A DNA stretch of 64,000 nucleotides from Limnephilus marmoratus (Eukaryota > Arthropoda > Insecta > Trichoptera > Limnephilidae): positions 52,812,508 to 52,876,507 of the forward strand of contig OU862921.1 of assembly GCA_917880885.1 (NCBI GenBank), given 5' to 3'. The translations under genes and the position numbers were made by a program. Numbering within the stretch: position 1 is the first letter of the stretch; the number at the start of each line of letters is the position of its first letter. Below the pieces are notes generated by a model, which saw only the letters and a list, made by a program, of their open reading frames with translations, searched no databases and was not told where the DNA came from. Below are positions 21,209-30,323 of the stretch, piece by piece.

Positions 21209-21539
21209 TAAATGTAGCTTGTCACGAAATAATATTTAAACGTACACTACACGTGTTCAGCGTTTTACTGGTTTTTTTTTGCAAAAATTTAACATGATAT
21301 GAAATTATGGAAATTATTCGTAATAAAACAAAAAATAATTTAAAATTAATAGATTTCTTAGTTTTAACCGCGTTTGTTGTTAAAAACCTACATAAACCTA
21401 ACTTCGTAAAAAAAGTTTGAAATAAGCCGTTTGAAGTAAGCATTGCTTAGAAAACATCGCGGTTTTTTTACAATAAACATGCTTAAAACTAAGCAATATA
21501 TTAATTTTGAATTAAAATGGTGCCACAAAATAAGTTTGC

Positions 21540-21571
<32 letters not shown>

Positions 21572-21574
<3 letters not shown>

Positions 21575-21656
21575 TTAACACCACACAGGAGGCCCTGAGG
21601 AAAATAATTTCCCTCAGGGCCTATGTCATCTTTGTAGATGCTGTGTGGAGGGTCTC
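21572..21656 (-). other. nested-stem 3' structure of LINE D
   Basis: In the LINE's sense, CTCCACACAG near the ORF end pairs with CTGTGTGGAG just before the A tail (a mismatch appears in this copy). Inside it GGCCCTGAGG pairs with CCTCAGGGCC around an AAATTATTTT-like loop. The same double stem appears in LINE D copies 2-4 and in SINE-like E copies, so it is a likely recognition structure for the element's reverse transcriptase. Confidence 0.75.
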
Positions 21657-22546
21657 TTTGAGGAAAGGAAGGAGTGAACATGGGTCTTGAAGAGACCCAT
21701 GTTGTAGGAGGGAGGAAACACAGAGGCCGGCAAATCGTTCCACAGCCGAGCCGTTGAACTCAAGAACGAGTCATAGAAACGACCCGTTCTCATGTGAGTA
21801 ATGTCAACCGTGTACAAATGTTGGGCGCGTGTTTGGCGTGTTTCCCGACTATGCACCGGAGCCGAGGGGATCAATGATGCTAGTTCCTCGGAGCATCTTC
21901 CATTGTAATACCGGTAGAACAAGGACAGCATTCCCACCTGACGCCTATGCTCTAAAGATTGCAGTCCGTCTGTTAGGATGGGAGAATCTATCAAACGGAC
22001 CGCCCGTTTCTGCACAGAGTCAAGGGTTTTTTTTAGGTATTTTGGAGCTCCAGACCAGAGGTGGCTGCCAAATTCAACCGTGGGGCGCACTTGCGATTTG
22101 TACAGGGTTAGCAGTTGGGTACTATTAAAGTATCTGCGGGCCCTGTACAGTACGCCCAGTTTCTGAGAGGCTAACTTAACTCTGGTTTCGATGGAGCCCC
22201 CGTACCTGAGCTGGTCACTTAGAGTTACACCAAGCATATCAATGGAGGTCCTGTTCGGAAGGTTGCTTCCGTTGAAGGAGACTAGATTTTCATTTCGATC
22301 CCTTTTAGACGTTATCAAACATGATTGGGTCTTTGAAACATTAAATTCGACGAGGTTATTCTTACCCCAAGAGAAAATACTCTCGAGGTAACCGTCCATT
22401 CTTTGCTTCAAAGCCCTCCGAGCTATTGGAGTTTGTGTGCCCTTTGGGGGCTTGTCAAACAAAAAGCTATCATGGACTGTACTGTCATCCGCGTAACAAT
22501 GAATCGGTGCACATGACAAGAGGTCATTGATGTGCAACAGAAACAA
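21626..22546 (-). CDS. LINE D reverse transcriptase, C-terminal half
   Basis: A 306-codon frame reading on from an upstream AGVPQGSVLSPTLFLLHIND segment: HCYADDSTVHDSF (about residues 16-28, the catalytic box), ISWGKNNLVEFN-like sequence (60s), KTQSCLIT, SIDMLGVTLSDQLRYGGSI, LYKSQVRPTVEFGSHLWSG, VQKRAVRLIDSP, LEHRRQVGMLSLFYRYYNG and RLWNDLPASVFPPSYNMGLF. It ends SSKRPSTQHLQR. The palm YADD, the thumb and the WNxLPxxVxP end are typical of CR1/L2/Jockey-group elements. N-terminal RT and endonuclease are missing. The frame is intact to the stop, which lies inside the first arm of the 3' RNA structure. Confidence 0.85.
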   Translation of the reverse strand: MFLLHINDLLSCAPIHCYADDSTVHDSFLFDKPPKGTQTPIARRALKQRMDGYLESIFSWGKNNLVEFNVSKTQSCLITSKRDRNENLVSFNGSNLPNRTSIDMLGVTLSDQLRYGGSIETRVKLASQKLGVLYRARRYFNSTQLLTLYKSQVRPTVEFGSHLWSGAPKYLKKTLDSVQKRAVRLIDSPILTDGLQSLEHRRQVGMLSLFYRYYNGRCSEELASLIPSAPVHSRETRQTRAQHLYTVDITHMRTGRFYDSFLSSTARLWNDLPASVFPPSYNMGLFKTHVHSFLSSKRPSTQHLQR

Positions 22547-22610
22547 AGTCGGTGACAGAACCGATCCCTGTGGGACGCCAGCATTTATCGAATGCGAAGA
22601 AGAGGTGAAA

Positions 22611-23146
22611 GAATAATAGGTATTTGATTACGCATATCGTTATGACGATGGGTAAACGTAGACCAAAATGAATCTTGCGATACATTTGAGACTCTCTTGT
22701 TTAGTCATATATCACCCTGGGTAAGAATAATTATAGAAAAAGAAAATATATGCATTTTGTCCATTTAAGGTTTATTACGTAAGACTTTCACCATCTTCTA
22801 TCAAATTCTTAGCAGTTACGTAGAAAACACCCTGTCCGCAGCCCAAAACAAGGCTCCCAAATCGTTTTAGCTTTATTACAATGCACAGACTATGTGCACA
22901 TTGCAGGTTGCAGGTTGCAGGATGCGGGATGGTCTATGGTTCATGTTACAAGTGTGTTACATGTTTCCCAGGCTGACCACGCTGACTAATGAATTCCTTA
23001 CCGAGGCATTATGTCTGGGTAATGCGCCGGCCGGGCTACCGCTGCTTGTGTTGTCATATTCTTGTGGTAAACACGAGGCTGTACTCTGCTCGGTGTTATG
23101 TAATCTAGTCCTATGACACTCTATTACTTACATCCTTAGTTTTTTT
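22611..23146. other. no gene recognised
   Basis: Unique-looking AT-rich sequence with a small tandem repeat (TTGCAGG repeated near 22903-22920). No supported gene. Confidence 0.5.
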
Positions 23147-23680
23147 TAAAGTGAAAACTTCTTTAGCACCGTTGTGATTTGAAACTCGATGAAAGGAAAA
23201 AAGCGCCACTAAAAAGAGACAAACATCTACGTCTATAGGATTTAGCCTGCGAGAGAATATGTTAGTATAATTGGTCTCCACTGTGTGCGGTGGTCCGTAG
23301 CTCCCCCACACTTGTGTCTACCTTAGTTTTCTGAAGGTTTCACTTCTACTGCGTGTGAGTTAGTTGCACACCATTTTTTTGGAGTGAAAACTTCATTAAT
23401 ACCGTTGTGATTTGAATCTCGATGAAACGGAAACGAGCTACACTAAAAAGAGGCAAAAACATACATCTACAAAATTTATCCTGCGAAAGAATGAGATAGA
23501 TCGTTGTCCTCTTTGTTCGGTGCTGCGTTGAATAAAAAGAAAAATAATTTTTAAACTTGGTAAAAATATCATAATAAATAAACCCTACAATTATCCTACT
23601 CCTTATACTCTGCAATCGTCTTATTTTCTCGAAGTTTAGTTTTCTGAAGGTTTCACTTCGACCGCGCGTGAACTGCATAC
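23147..23680 (-). repeat. dispersed repeat G, two units in tandem
   Basis: Unit 1 (23147-23371) and unit 2 (23376-23680) share GTGAAAACTTC, CCGTTGTGATTTGAA, CTCGATGAAA, CACTAAAAAGAG, CCTGCGA and a closing TTTAGTTTTCTGAAGGTTTC. Unit 2 has about 100 extra bases near 23526-23635. A third copy in the opposite orientation lies at 43005-43205. No terminal structure or coding is recognised. Confidence 0.7.
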
Positions 23681-23785
23681 ACGATATTTTTACAAATAAT
23701 GAGAACTCAATTCCGACTCCAATCAGTGATTGATGAATATGTCATTTTGTAGTATGATACAGTTAAATATGACCGAAGGGAATGG

Positions 23786-23940
23786 GGTCCCATTAGCTCA
23801 GTGGCACCGCCCCGGCAAAGATAAGGTCAAGGGCTCGATTCCTAGATGTAACCGTGCCTTTTTGCATATTTCTGTTTCAAATTTTCGATTGAGAGTCGCT
23901 AATGTATATAACCATTTAAGGTTTTACTCATTAAGTTAAA
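23786..23940 (+). mobile_element. tRNA-derived SINE J, copy 1
   Basis: The A box TAGCTCAGTGG (23795-23805) and B box GGCTCGATTCC (23833-23843) head a tail with TTTCTGTTTCAAATTTTCG, ATTGAGAGTCGCTAAT and AAGGTTTTACTCATTAAG. The same tail occurs near 33.2, 38.3, 40.2, 40.5, 58.6 and 58.9 kb. Confidence 0.8.
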
Positions 23941-24944
23941 ATAAAAAATCTTTAGTTTTTTTAAGAGACGAGTCTTGAGGTTTTGGTTGGAGCGGTTAAG
24001 CCGAGATACGAACCTTATTTATAATTAAAAGAGAATCCTTGTAATCGCATGACACGGATCAGGCAATCCTCCAGAACTGGTGCGGCTATAGTCAGTAGTA
24101 TAAGAACAGGCGGAGCTTTTAGGAAAGCTCAACGTTTTATCGGACGGAGTTTCGAAATCGACTTCCGGATAAGCCCTCTGTAAAATTGAAAAGAAGATTT
24201 GGGTCGTTTCTTCGGGATCCGCTTTGGCGTTTATTTTCCTCGGACGGGCGGCGTCCACTGGAAACTTTGCCAACGGAAAGGATTTCCCGTAGCTCAAAAA
24301 ATATGTGTTTGTAATGCACGACTATGTGAAATGGGAACCAGGCACTCAAAGCTCTGCTAAAGTGGATTCTTGCACGGCTTAAATATTCTATATCGAAATG
24401 CAATGAGTGGAATTTTATATGTTTTGACCCGAGGGAACATCATTCGTACCATTAAAGCATTTCTCTGCAATACATTTAAATTTATGAACAACAATTCATG
24501 AAATACTGTTCGGTGGATATAATTAAAATTTCAAAAATAATATATGTAATATTGTATTACTTTAATAGCTTTGTTCGCTCTTAGAGTTTTACATGATACT
24601 TTTTTATGCAGTTTCTATGTATGTCGGCTTTTCGTATAGATTCTGGACGAAAAAGGAATGTCTTTTATTTTGGTAGATACTGATTCCCGAATACCTAATT
24701 TAAGGTGGCGAACGAAAGTGGCAGGCGATTTTATGTTTATTTCGTTTTACATTTAAAATTTTAAAAAACTTTAATAAATATGTACACTGATTGTAATCGT
24801 GTATTATTATTCAGAATTGTAAATACAGCGTGATGACTTGTTGACGGCAACGGCTTAGAAAAATGACAGATACTTTCATGAACATTGTAATCTATGGTTA
24901 TTTTCAAGGTATTGCCATTTTTTCAAAATATTGCCATTTTTTTC
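23941..24944. other. no gene recognised
   Basis: Short minus-strand frames at 24025-24297 and 24137-24403 overlap in different frames and carry no known motif. The segment 24040-24300 is somewhat GC-richer than its surroundings but shows no splice or promoter arrangement I can support. Confidence 0.45.
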
Positions 24945-26464
24945 AATACTACATCTTTAATTCTTTTTTTGCTAATGTAGGAAAAAATCTTGCGAAAAAT
25001 ATCAATAAATCTTTTAACCCGAAAAAACACACGATTGAAAATGTACAAAATCAAAATAATTTATCAAAATTTGAAACAATCTCAGAAAGTGAAGTTTTAA
25101 AAATAATAGAAGGCATGAAAGGAGGTTCGTCTCCCGGATTTGACCTTATTACAGTACATTTTCTAAAATCCATGAAAATTCATTTGGTAAAATCAATTAC
25201 TCATTTGATAAACTTAAGTTTAACAGAGGGAATATTTCCGACAAACTATAAAAATACAATTATTTCACCTATTTATAAATCTGGAGATCCTCAACAAGTA
25301 ACTAACTATCGCCCAATTTGTCTAATCTCAAACATTGGAAAGATTTTTGAAAAAATTGTGAAAAACCGATTGGTCGGTTTCCTAGAAAGTAATAAAATTC
25401 TTCACAAAAACCAATTTGGTTTTATAAAGTCACTCTGCACACAAGATGCTATTGCTAATGTAACCTCATACATCAACGAATCATTGGATAAAGGTGAAAA
25501 ATGTGCCGGTATATTTATTGATCTCAGAAAAGCTTTTGATAGTATATCCCATGAGATTCTACTAAAAAAACTAAACAATATAGGTATAAAAGACAATGCA
25601 ATTAAATGGATTTCGAACTACCTAAAAAATCGACCGCAAGTCGTAAAAATAAATCAGATTTATAGCGATAAAGAAATATCAGACTTTGGAATCCCTCAAG
25701 GTACAGTAATCGGACCAATCCTTTTCACCATATATGTTAATGACATTTTTTTTCAACTACTACATGGCCAAATTACTTCATATGCCGATGATACGGTACT
25801 AATAATTAGCGATAAAACTTGGGAAAAAGTAACATTTAAAGCCACCGAAGACATAAATATTTTAAAGAATTTCTTCGACGCAAATTTACTATCACTAAAT
25901 GGTGATAAAACATTTGTAATTCCATTTGCAATATACAAAAATGATACCCCTAAAAACATTGACATCATCATCCATGAGAATTCCAAAACACATAGTAAAA
26001 ATTATTGTATCCAAAACTGCACAATCTTAAAAACAACAAACACAATCAAATATTTAGGAGTCATTATCGATAAAAATTTGAAATGGAAGGAACAAATTCG
26101 TCAAGTTGTAAAAAAAATTAGAAAATTGATTTATATATTTTTAAGAATCAGAAATTTTTTATCTGTAAAAAACTTATATCTCATATATTACGCTTTGGTT
26201 CAATCAACTTTACAATATGCTATCATTAGCTGGGGATCCGCATACAAAACTAATCTTTCCCCAATTGAAGTTATGCAAAGGCTAATAATTAAAATAATAT
26301 TAAAAAAACCTTCTGACTACCCAACGGATCAATTATTTAAGGAATTCCAAGTACCATCTTTAAAAGATCTATACAATAGAAATGCATTGATTCAAATTAT
26401 GAAAGAAAAAGAAAAGTATCAATTTATAACTGAAAACCGTACTAGACATAAATATATTTTTTAA
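24863..26464 (+). CDS. LINE C reverse transcriptase (partial, stop near the end)
   Basis: The longest frame in the window, 533 codons. Residues 1-30 come from flanking DNA and are not LINE. Motifs follow: FFANVGKNLA, GGSSPGFDLITVHFLKS, GIFPTNYKNTIISPIYKSGD, TNYRPICLISNIGKIFE, QFGFIKSLCTQDAI, GIFIDLRKAFDSISHEILL, FGIPQGTVIGPILFTIYVND, SYADDTVL, KTIKYLGVIIDKNLKW-like sequence and YALVQSTLQYAIISWGSAY. All RT catalytic aspartates are present. A TAA at 26462-26464 ends the frame, but the same frame continues for about 58 codons (LNTSFAQNYYTYQGRL, IFNRLPDEIRKIN, a lysine run) to a TAA. The stop therefore looks like a single mutation. The endonuclease is lost by 5' truncation. Confidence 0.85.
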   Translation: MTDTFMNIVIYGYFQGIAIFSKYCHFFQYYIFNSFFANVGKNLAKNINKSFNPKKHTIENVQNQNNLSKFETISESEVLKIIEGMKGGSSPGFDLITVHFLKSMKIHLVKSITHLINLSLTEGIFPTNYKNTIISPIYKSGDPQQVTNYRPICLISNIGKIFEKIVKNRLVGFLESNKILHKNQFGFIKSLCTQDAIANVTSYINESLDKGEKCAGIFIDLRKAFDSISHEILLKKLNNIGIKDNAIKWISNYLKNRPQVVKINQIYSDKEISDFGIPQGTVIGPILFTIYVNDIFFQLLHGQITSYADDTVLIISDKTWEKVTFKATEDINILKNFFDANLLSLNGDKTFVIPFAIYKNDTPKNIDIIIHENSKTHSKNYCIQNCTILKTTNTIKYLGVIIDKNLKWKEQIRQVVKKIRKLIYIFLRIRNFLSVKNLYLIYYALVQSTLQYAIISWGSAYKTNLSPIEVMQRLIIKIILKKPSDYPTDQLFKEFQVPSLKDLYNRNALIQIMKEKEKYQFITENRTRHKYIF

Positions 26465-27030
26465 TGCCCAAAATTAAACACTTCCTTCGCACAAAATTAT
26501 TATACTTATCAAGGAAGACTTATTTTCAACCGATTACCGGATGAAATTCGAAAAATTAATGATAAAATCCAATTAATAAACACTGTTAAAAAATATTTTA
26601 AAGATAATCTAAAAAAAAAAAAAAAAAGTTTTCGACTAATCTAATCTCAAGAATAACTACTTATAACTCAGTTTCCAAGTGATACTCCGTTCTTCAAATA
26701 AGTTAAATTTTGTATTGTTTTTAGCAACTAATTACAATAATTCTAGATACATTATCCAAACAGTAAAATTGTTTTGATAGTAGATAAATACTTATAATTA
26801 CATATCACCGAACTTACAACTTATTGTTTTTTACATTCACATTGTAATTTAAGAACTTAAATATAGCATTAAAAAATGTACACTACTCTTCCAGACACAA
26901 GCTAACGCTTCCATGGAAGAGTGGTATTAATATTATATTTGAATATGAACATGTAAGCAAATTAATACATCATCTAAATGTACATTATATTTTATATGCT
27001 AAAAATTAATAAATAAAAAAAAAATTAATA
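24945..27030 (+). mobile_element. LINE C (Jockey/CR1-like), 5'-truncated
   Basis: Recognisable LINE protein starts near FNSFFANVGKNLAKN (about 24955) and runs through a complete RT to 26638. A 3' UTR of about 390 bp follows. Near the end, ACTCTTCCA and TGGAAGAGT can form a stem around an ACACAAGCTAACGC loop, and the tail is AATAAATAAA-type repeats ending near 27030. It is better preserved than LINEs A and B. Confidence 0.85.
26883..26926 (+). other. 3' UTR hairpin of LINE C
   Basis: ACTCTTCCA and TGGAAGAGT form a 9-bp stem separated by a loop that holds ACACAAGC and GCTTCCAT. Such a stem near the 3' end of a LINE is a plausible RT recognition signal. Confidence 0.6.
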
Positions 27031-27409
27031 AATAAATAAAAATTTCTTCTCCAATGGCGAATATCTGTGTGAAATTAATGATCGTGTAAAACATTTTTTT
27101 GAAATTAATCTATACAGGGGAATTACCCGACTACTAAGGTGATTATGACATTATTTTCCACGTGTATTCTGAGGTCACTCAGTCAAGTAACTGCCCAACC
27201 CCTGACTCCGACCCGACCTATCCAATACCTATTGATTTTTTTATTGTTTCAAGTTGAAAAAAAAAACATTAAAAATGTAATCGGTGACAAAAATTTTATT
27301 ATCATTTTTACTTCAAATAATGCCAGGAATCACGTTAAAGTAAGTCAAATTCAACACCAACATAAATATAATCCAAATAAATAAAATCGGTAATTTTAAT
27401 TTTCGATAG

Positions 27410-27480
27410 CATCTAGGTTTGTACAGCGCCCTTGAGGTGATTTTTCACAAAAAACGGCGCTTTATAAATTATCCAATTTT
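27410..27480 (+). mobile_element. CR1/L2-like LINE tail fragment (family N)
   Basis: TACAGCGCCCTTGAGGTGAT, TTTTTCACAAAAAACGGCGC and TTTATAAAT match the end of the insertion at 29508-29980, without coding sequence. Confidence 0.55.
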
Positions 27481-27522
27481 TTTTACGCACCAGATTTAAA
27501 TGTCCGGGTTAAATTTTCCCCA

Positions 27523-27541
27523 AAAAAAAAAAAAAAAAAGA
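27523..27541. repeat. A-rich tract
   Basis: An almost pure A run followed by GAAAAAAAGAAGG. It separates the family N tail from the R4-like LINE and may be the relic of a retroposon tail. Confidence 0.5.
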
Positions 27542-27689
27542 AAAAAAGAAGGAAAAACTAAACCCTTTCACACACTTCCCCAAATGATCATCTAGTCAAC
27601 CCACGCTATGCAATTGCACTATATAAGTATTATAAATACAAAACAATACAAGAACAACATGTCAACCTACTAGAGACCAAATGGGAATA

Positions 27690-28672
27690 TAATTCACCGA
27701 CTCCAGATATTTTCATATCAGAGGGTTCGGCTCTGTGGCATTTCTAATTGAACCTATAAATCCTACTGATCCCTCAATATAAATATTTAAAAAATCCTTT
27801 GTAATCCTACATGTATTTAAAATGACTGATTTTTGCATTTTTATATACAAATTCTTTGACAAATCTAATATGCTTAAATTTTGAATCAGATTCCTAGGTA
27901 TTATGCCAGTGGCCGAAATAACAAATGGCAATATTTTTATAGTCCGAGAATGCCAAATTCTTTTAATCTCATTTCCTAAATCTGTGTATTTTCTTATTTT
28001 TTCAGAAATAGTTTTTTGAATATTACAGGAATTTGGAATAGCTACATCAATGATATAAGTTATTTTTTTAATTTTGTCATGTAAAACTATATCAGGTCTA
28101 TTATGACTAATTGTTCTGTCTGTTAGTATAGTTTTATCATAATATATTTTATAAAATTCATTTTCTAAAAATGAATTTGGTTCATATTCATAATATGGTA
28201 CTATATTACGGCAGTCAATCAAGTTATGTTTAATTACCAAACTTTGGTGAATTATTTTTAAAACCTGATTGTGCCTAAATGTATACTCGGAAGGCGCTAA
28301 TATAGAACATCCCGATATAATATGTTCTATAGTTTCGGGAAAAGCCAAACATTTTCTACATAAATCATCAATTTGATTTATATCTTTGATTATATGCTTT
28401 CTATAACTTTAATATTAATGACTCTATCTTGAATGGCAAGCATAAATCCTTCTATTTCTGCGCTCAACTCTCCAATACTCAACCATTTGTTTGACGAAAG
28501 TTTGTCAACATACGTTTGGTTGAGATAATTGAAGTGTTTTGCGTGAATAATTTTATTTGACCAGGAATCTAATAATTCCTGGTTAGTATTTATAAGAATG
28601 TTGGCATTCTCGTCATATAAATTTAAAGGTGTAATATTTCTATCTGCCTTGCAAATTATTTTTATTTATTAT
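27690..28672 (-). mobile_element. R4/Dong-like LINE 3' fragment next to a TAA/TTA microsatellite
   Basis: Minus-strand coding from about 28660 to 27713 encodes the region after the RT and the restriction-like endonuclease. The 5' truncation point lies against a TTATTATTATTATTATT run (28664-28684). Dong-type elements are known to use TAA repeats as targets. Confidence 0.75.
27713..28660 (-). pseudogene. R4/Dong-type restriction-like endonuclease region
   Basis: The upstream frame gives LDSWSNKIIHAKHFNYLNQT, WLSIGELSAEIEGFMLAIQD and RVIN, then a small frameshift near 28400. After it, DDLCRKCLAFPETIEHIISG plus C forms a C-x2-C-x8-H-x4-C motif, and NRPDIVLHD..TYIIDVAIP carries the catalytic RPD..D signature of the REL-endo domain. 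This CCHC plus PD-D/E order is typical of R2/R4-type LINEs, and the spacing and words (EHIISGCSILAP, TILTDRTI, NRPD, DVAIP) fit R4/Dong. The frame after the shift (27713-28348, 211 codons) begins at a TTG inside the motif. The RT is absent. Confidence 0.8.
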
Positions 28673-28684
28673 TATTATTATTAT
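28664..28684. repeat. TTA microsatellite
   Basis: About six TTA units directly abut the R4/Dong-like fragment. Confidence 0.85.
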
Positions 28685-28802
28685 GGTTGCAAATGAATTC
28701 GTAAAAGAACTTTGTAATCATTCAAAAAGATAGCTGTCAAAAATATCCGCCAAATTAATTGAGGATATTATTATTTGAAATTGAAATGTGAGATAGAAAA
28801 AA

Positions 28803-29504
28803 ATGAGTGTAAAAATATTGGTCCCAATAGTAACGCACAATGAAAATCTAGTCGCTTTCAACGGAAGCAATCTTCCGAACAGGCCCTCCATTGATATGCT
28901 TGGTGTAACCCTAAGTGACCAGCTGAGGTATGGGGGCTCCATCGAAGCCAGAGTAAAGTTAGCCTCCCAAAAACTAGGCGTACTGTACAGGGCCCGCAGA
29001 TACTTTAATAGTACACAACTGCTAATCCTGTACAAATCGCAAGTGCGCCCCACGGTTGAATTTGGCAGCCACCTCTGGTCTGGAGCTCCAAAATACCTGA
29101 AAAATACCCTCGATTCTGTGCAGAAACGGGCGGTCCGTTTGATAGATTCTCCCATCTTAACAGACGGATTGCAATCTTTAGAGCACAGGCGTCGGGTGGG
29201 AATGCTATCCTTGTTCTACCGGTATTACAATGGAAGATGCTCCGAGGAACTAGCATCATTGATCCCTTCGGCACCGGTACATAGTCGGGAAACACGCCAA
29301 ACGCGTGCCCAACATTTGTACACAGTTGACATTTGTCACATGAGAACGGGTCGTTTCTTCGACTCGTTCTTGTGTTCAACAGCTCGGCTGTGGAATGATT
29401 TGCCGGCCTCTGTGTTTCCTCCTTCCTACAACATGGGTCTCTTCAAGACCAATGTTCATTCCTTCCTATCCTCAAAAAGACCCTCCACACAGCATCCCAG
29501 ATGA
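28803..29504 (+). CDS. LINE D reverse transcriptase C-terminus, copy 2
   Basis: A 233-codon frame. From about residue 14 it matches the other LINE D copies: ENLVAFNGSNLPNRPSIDML, GVTLSDQLRYGGSI, LYKSQVRPTVEFGSHLWSG, AVRLIDSPILTDG, RRRVGMLSLFYRYYNG and RLWNDLPASVFPPSYN, ending STQHPR. It lacks the YADD box because of 5' truncation. It shares the RRVGML, DICHM and STQHPR variants with copy 4 (55.3 kb), against RQVGML, DITHM and STQHLQR in copies 1 and 3, so it belongs to a second subfamily. The first 13 codons are flanking DNA. Confidence 0.85.
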   Translation: MSVKILVPIVTHNENLVAFNGSNLPNRPSIDMLGVTLSDQLRYGGSIEARVKLASQKLGVLYRARRYFNSTQLLILYKSQVRPTVEFGSHLWSGAPKYLKNTLDSVQKRAVRLIDSPILTDGLQSLEHRRRVGMLSLFYRYYNGRCSEELASLIPSAPVHSRETRQTRAQHLYTVDICHMRTGRFFDSFLCSTARLWNDLPASVFPPSYNMGLFKTNVHSFLSSKRPSTQHPR

Positions 29505-30040
29505 CATTAAAATACGGTATAAAATAATTTGTAAAATGTGTAGAATAAAATATCTATGTATGTATACATGTATATATAATATCCTCAAACTGCTTCGACT
29601 CTCTTTCTCTGTCTGTACCTATATCTGTAGAGTTTTGTTGATCACTTGGTAATATTAGATACCTGGCAAAACTAAAAATATTTATTGTTGTATGTAAATA
29701 CCTATTTTAATTGTAAATCTCTAATTTTAAGTCACGGTTGCAAATATTTGTATGTCACCAGTTTTAAGTCAGTAGTAATAAGTCTTAGTTGTAAGTCACT
29801 AGCTACATATAAGTCTTAAATGTAGGTTCCTAGTTATAAGTTTGAATCCTAGTTGTAAGCCTATCGTATTCATTTTATTTTATTGTATGCTTATTATATG
29901 TACAGCGCCCTTGAGATGATTTTTCATGAAAACGGCGCTTTATAAATCAGCCAAATATTATTATTATTATTATTATTATAGGCCCTGAGGGAAATTATTT
30001 TCCTCAGGGCCTCCTGTGTGGAGTTAATGTAAAAAAAATA
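28838..30040 (+). mobile_element. LINE D, copy 2, interrupted in its 3' UTR
   Basis: LINE D sequence runs from 28838 to 29507 (ending GATGACAT) and resumes at 29981 with GGCCCTGAGG, the rest of the hairpin, GTGTGGAGTTAATG and an A run at 30031-30038. The 473-bp interval is another LINE tail. Confidence 0.9.
29508..29980 (+). mobile_element. LINE tail (family N) inserted in LINE D copy 2
   Basis: Non-coding 3' UTR-like sequence with repeated AAGTC words, then TACAGCGCCCTTGAGATGAT, AACGGCGCTTTATAAATC and a long TTA microsatellite tail. The GGCGCTTTATAAATC plus TTA-repeat ending is characteristic of CR1/L2-type elements. It splits the LINE D 3' structure between GACAT and AGGCCC. Confidence 0.75.
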
Positions 30041-30051
30041 AATAAAAACTA

Positions 30052-30108
30052 TGTCCCGGTAAGACAAGAGATTCTGGGTTCGAGTCCCAGTTACGACTGT
30101 TACGTTTT
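30052..30108 (+). mobile_element. SINE K fragment, copy 1
   Basis: GTCCCGGTAAGACA and a B-box-like GGGTTCGAGTCCCAG, then TTACGACTG, match the head of SINE K at 50.0 and 52.0 kb. The tail is not preserved. Confidence 0.6.
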
Positions 30109-30323
30109 TGTGAGGGGGTGAGCCATTCATATATTATGAATACCGCACAAGCGTCCCAAGTGCTCAAAAAAAAAGTTATTTTTTAAATATTGTTTATTGT
30201 AAATTATTGTAATGTGAACACCGCACAAGAGTCCCAACAGCTCCCAGCTCCTCAAGGGGGGGAGGGGTGGGAGGGTAGGCCTTTTTTATATTCATTTTTC
30301 GTATTACAAAAATAACAAACACC

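Larger units (their letters stand above)
21544..22610 (-). mobile_element. LINE D, copy 1 (5'-truncated)
   Basis: A 28-base poly-T at 21544-21571 marks the 3' end. Then come the nested-stem tail (about 21572-21655), the ORF end, and RT sequence up to VPQGSVLSP near 22600, where the copy stops. Nearly identical to the copy at 53.1-54.0 kb. Confidence 0.9.

Noticed and set aside
21829..22391. Antisense frames of 62-124 codons inside every LINE D copy
   Set aside because: They lie opposite the reverse-transcriptase frame in the same positions in each copy. They are shadows of coding sequence.
23786..23860. A second tRNA gene candidate
   Set aside because: The cloverleaf is incomplete and the tail is shared with several other SINE J copies.
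24025..24403. Two overlapping minus-strand frames in a GC-richer patch
   Set aside because: They overlap in different frames, with no motif, no start context and no splice-site arrangement.
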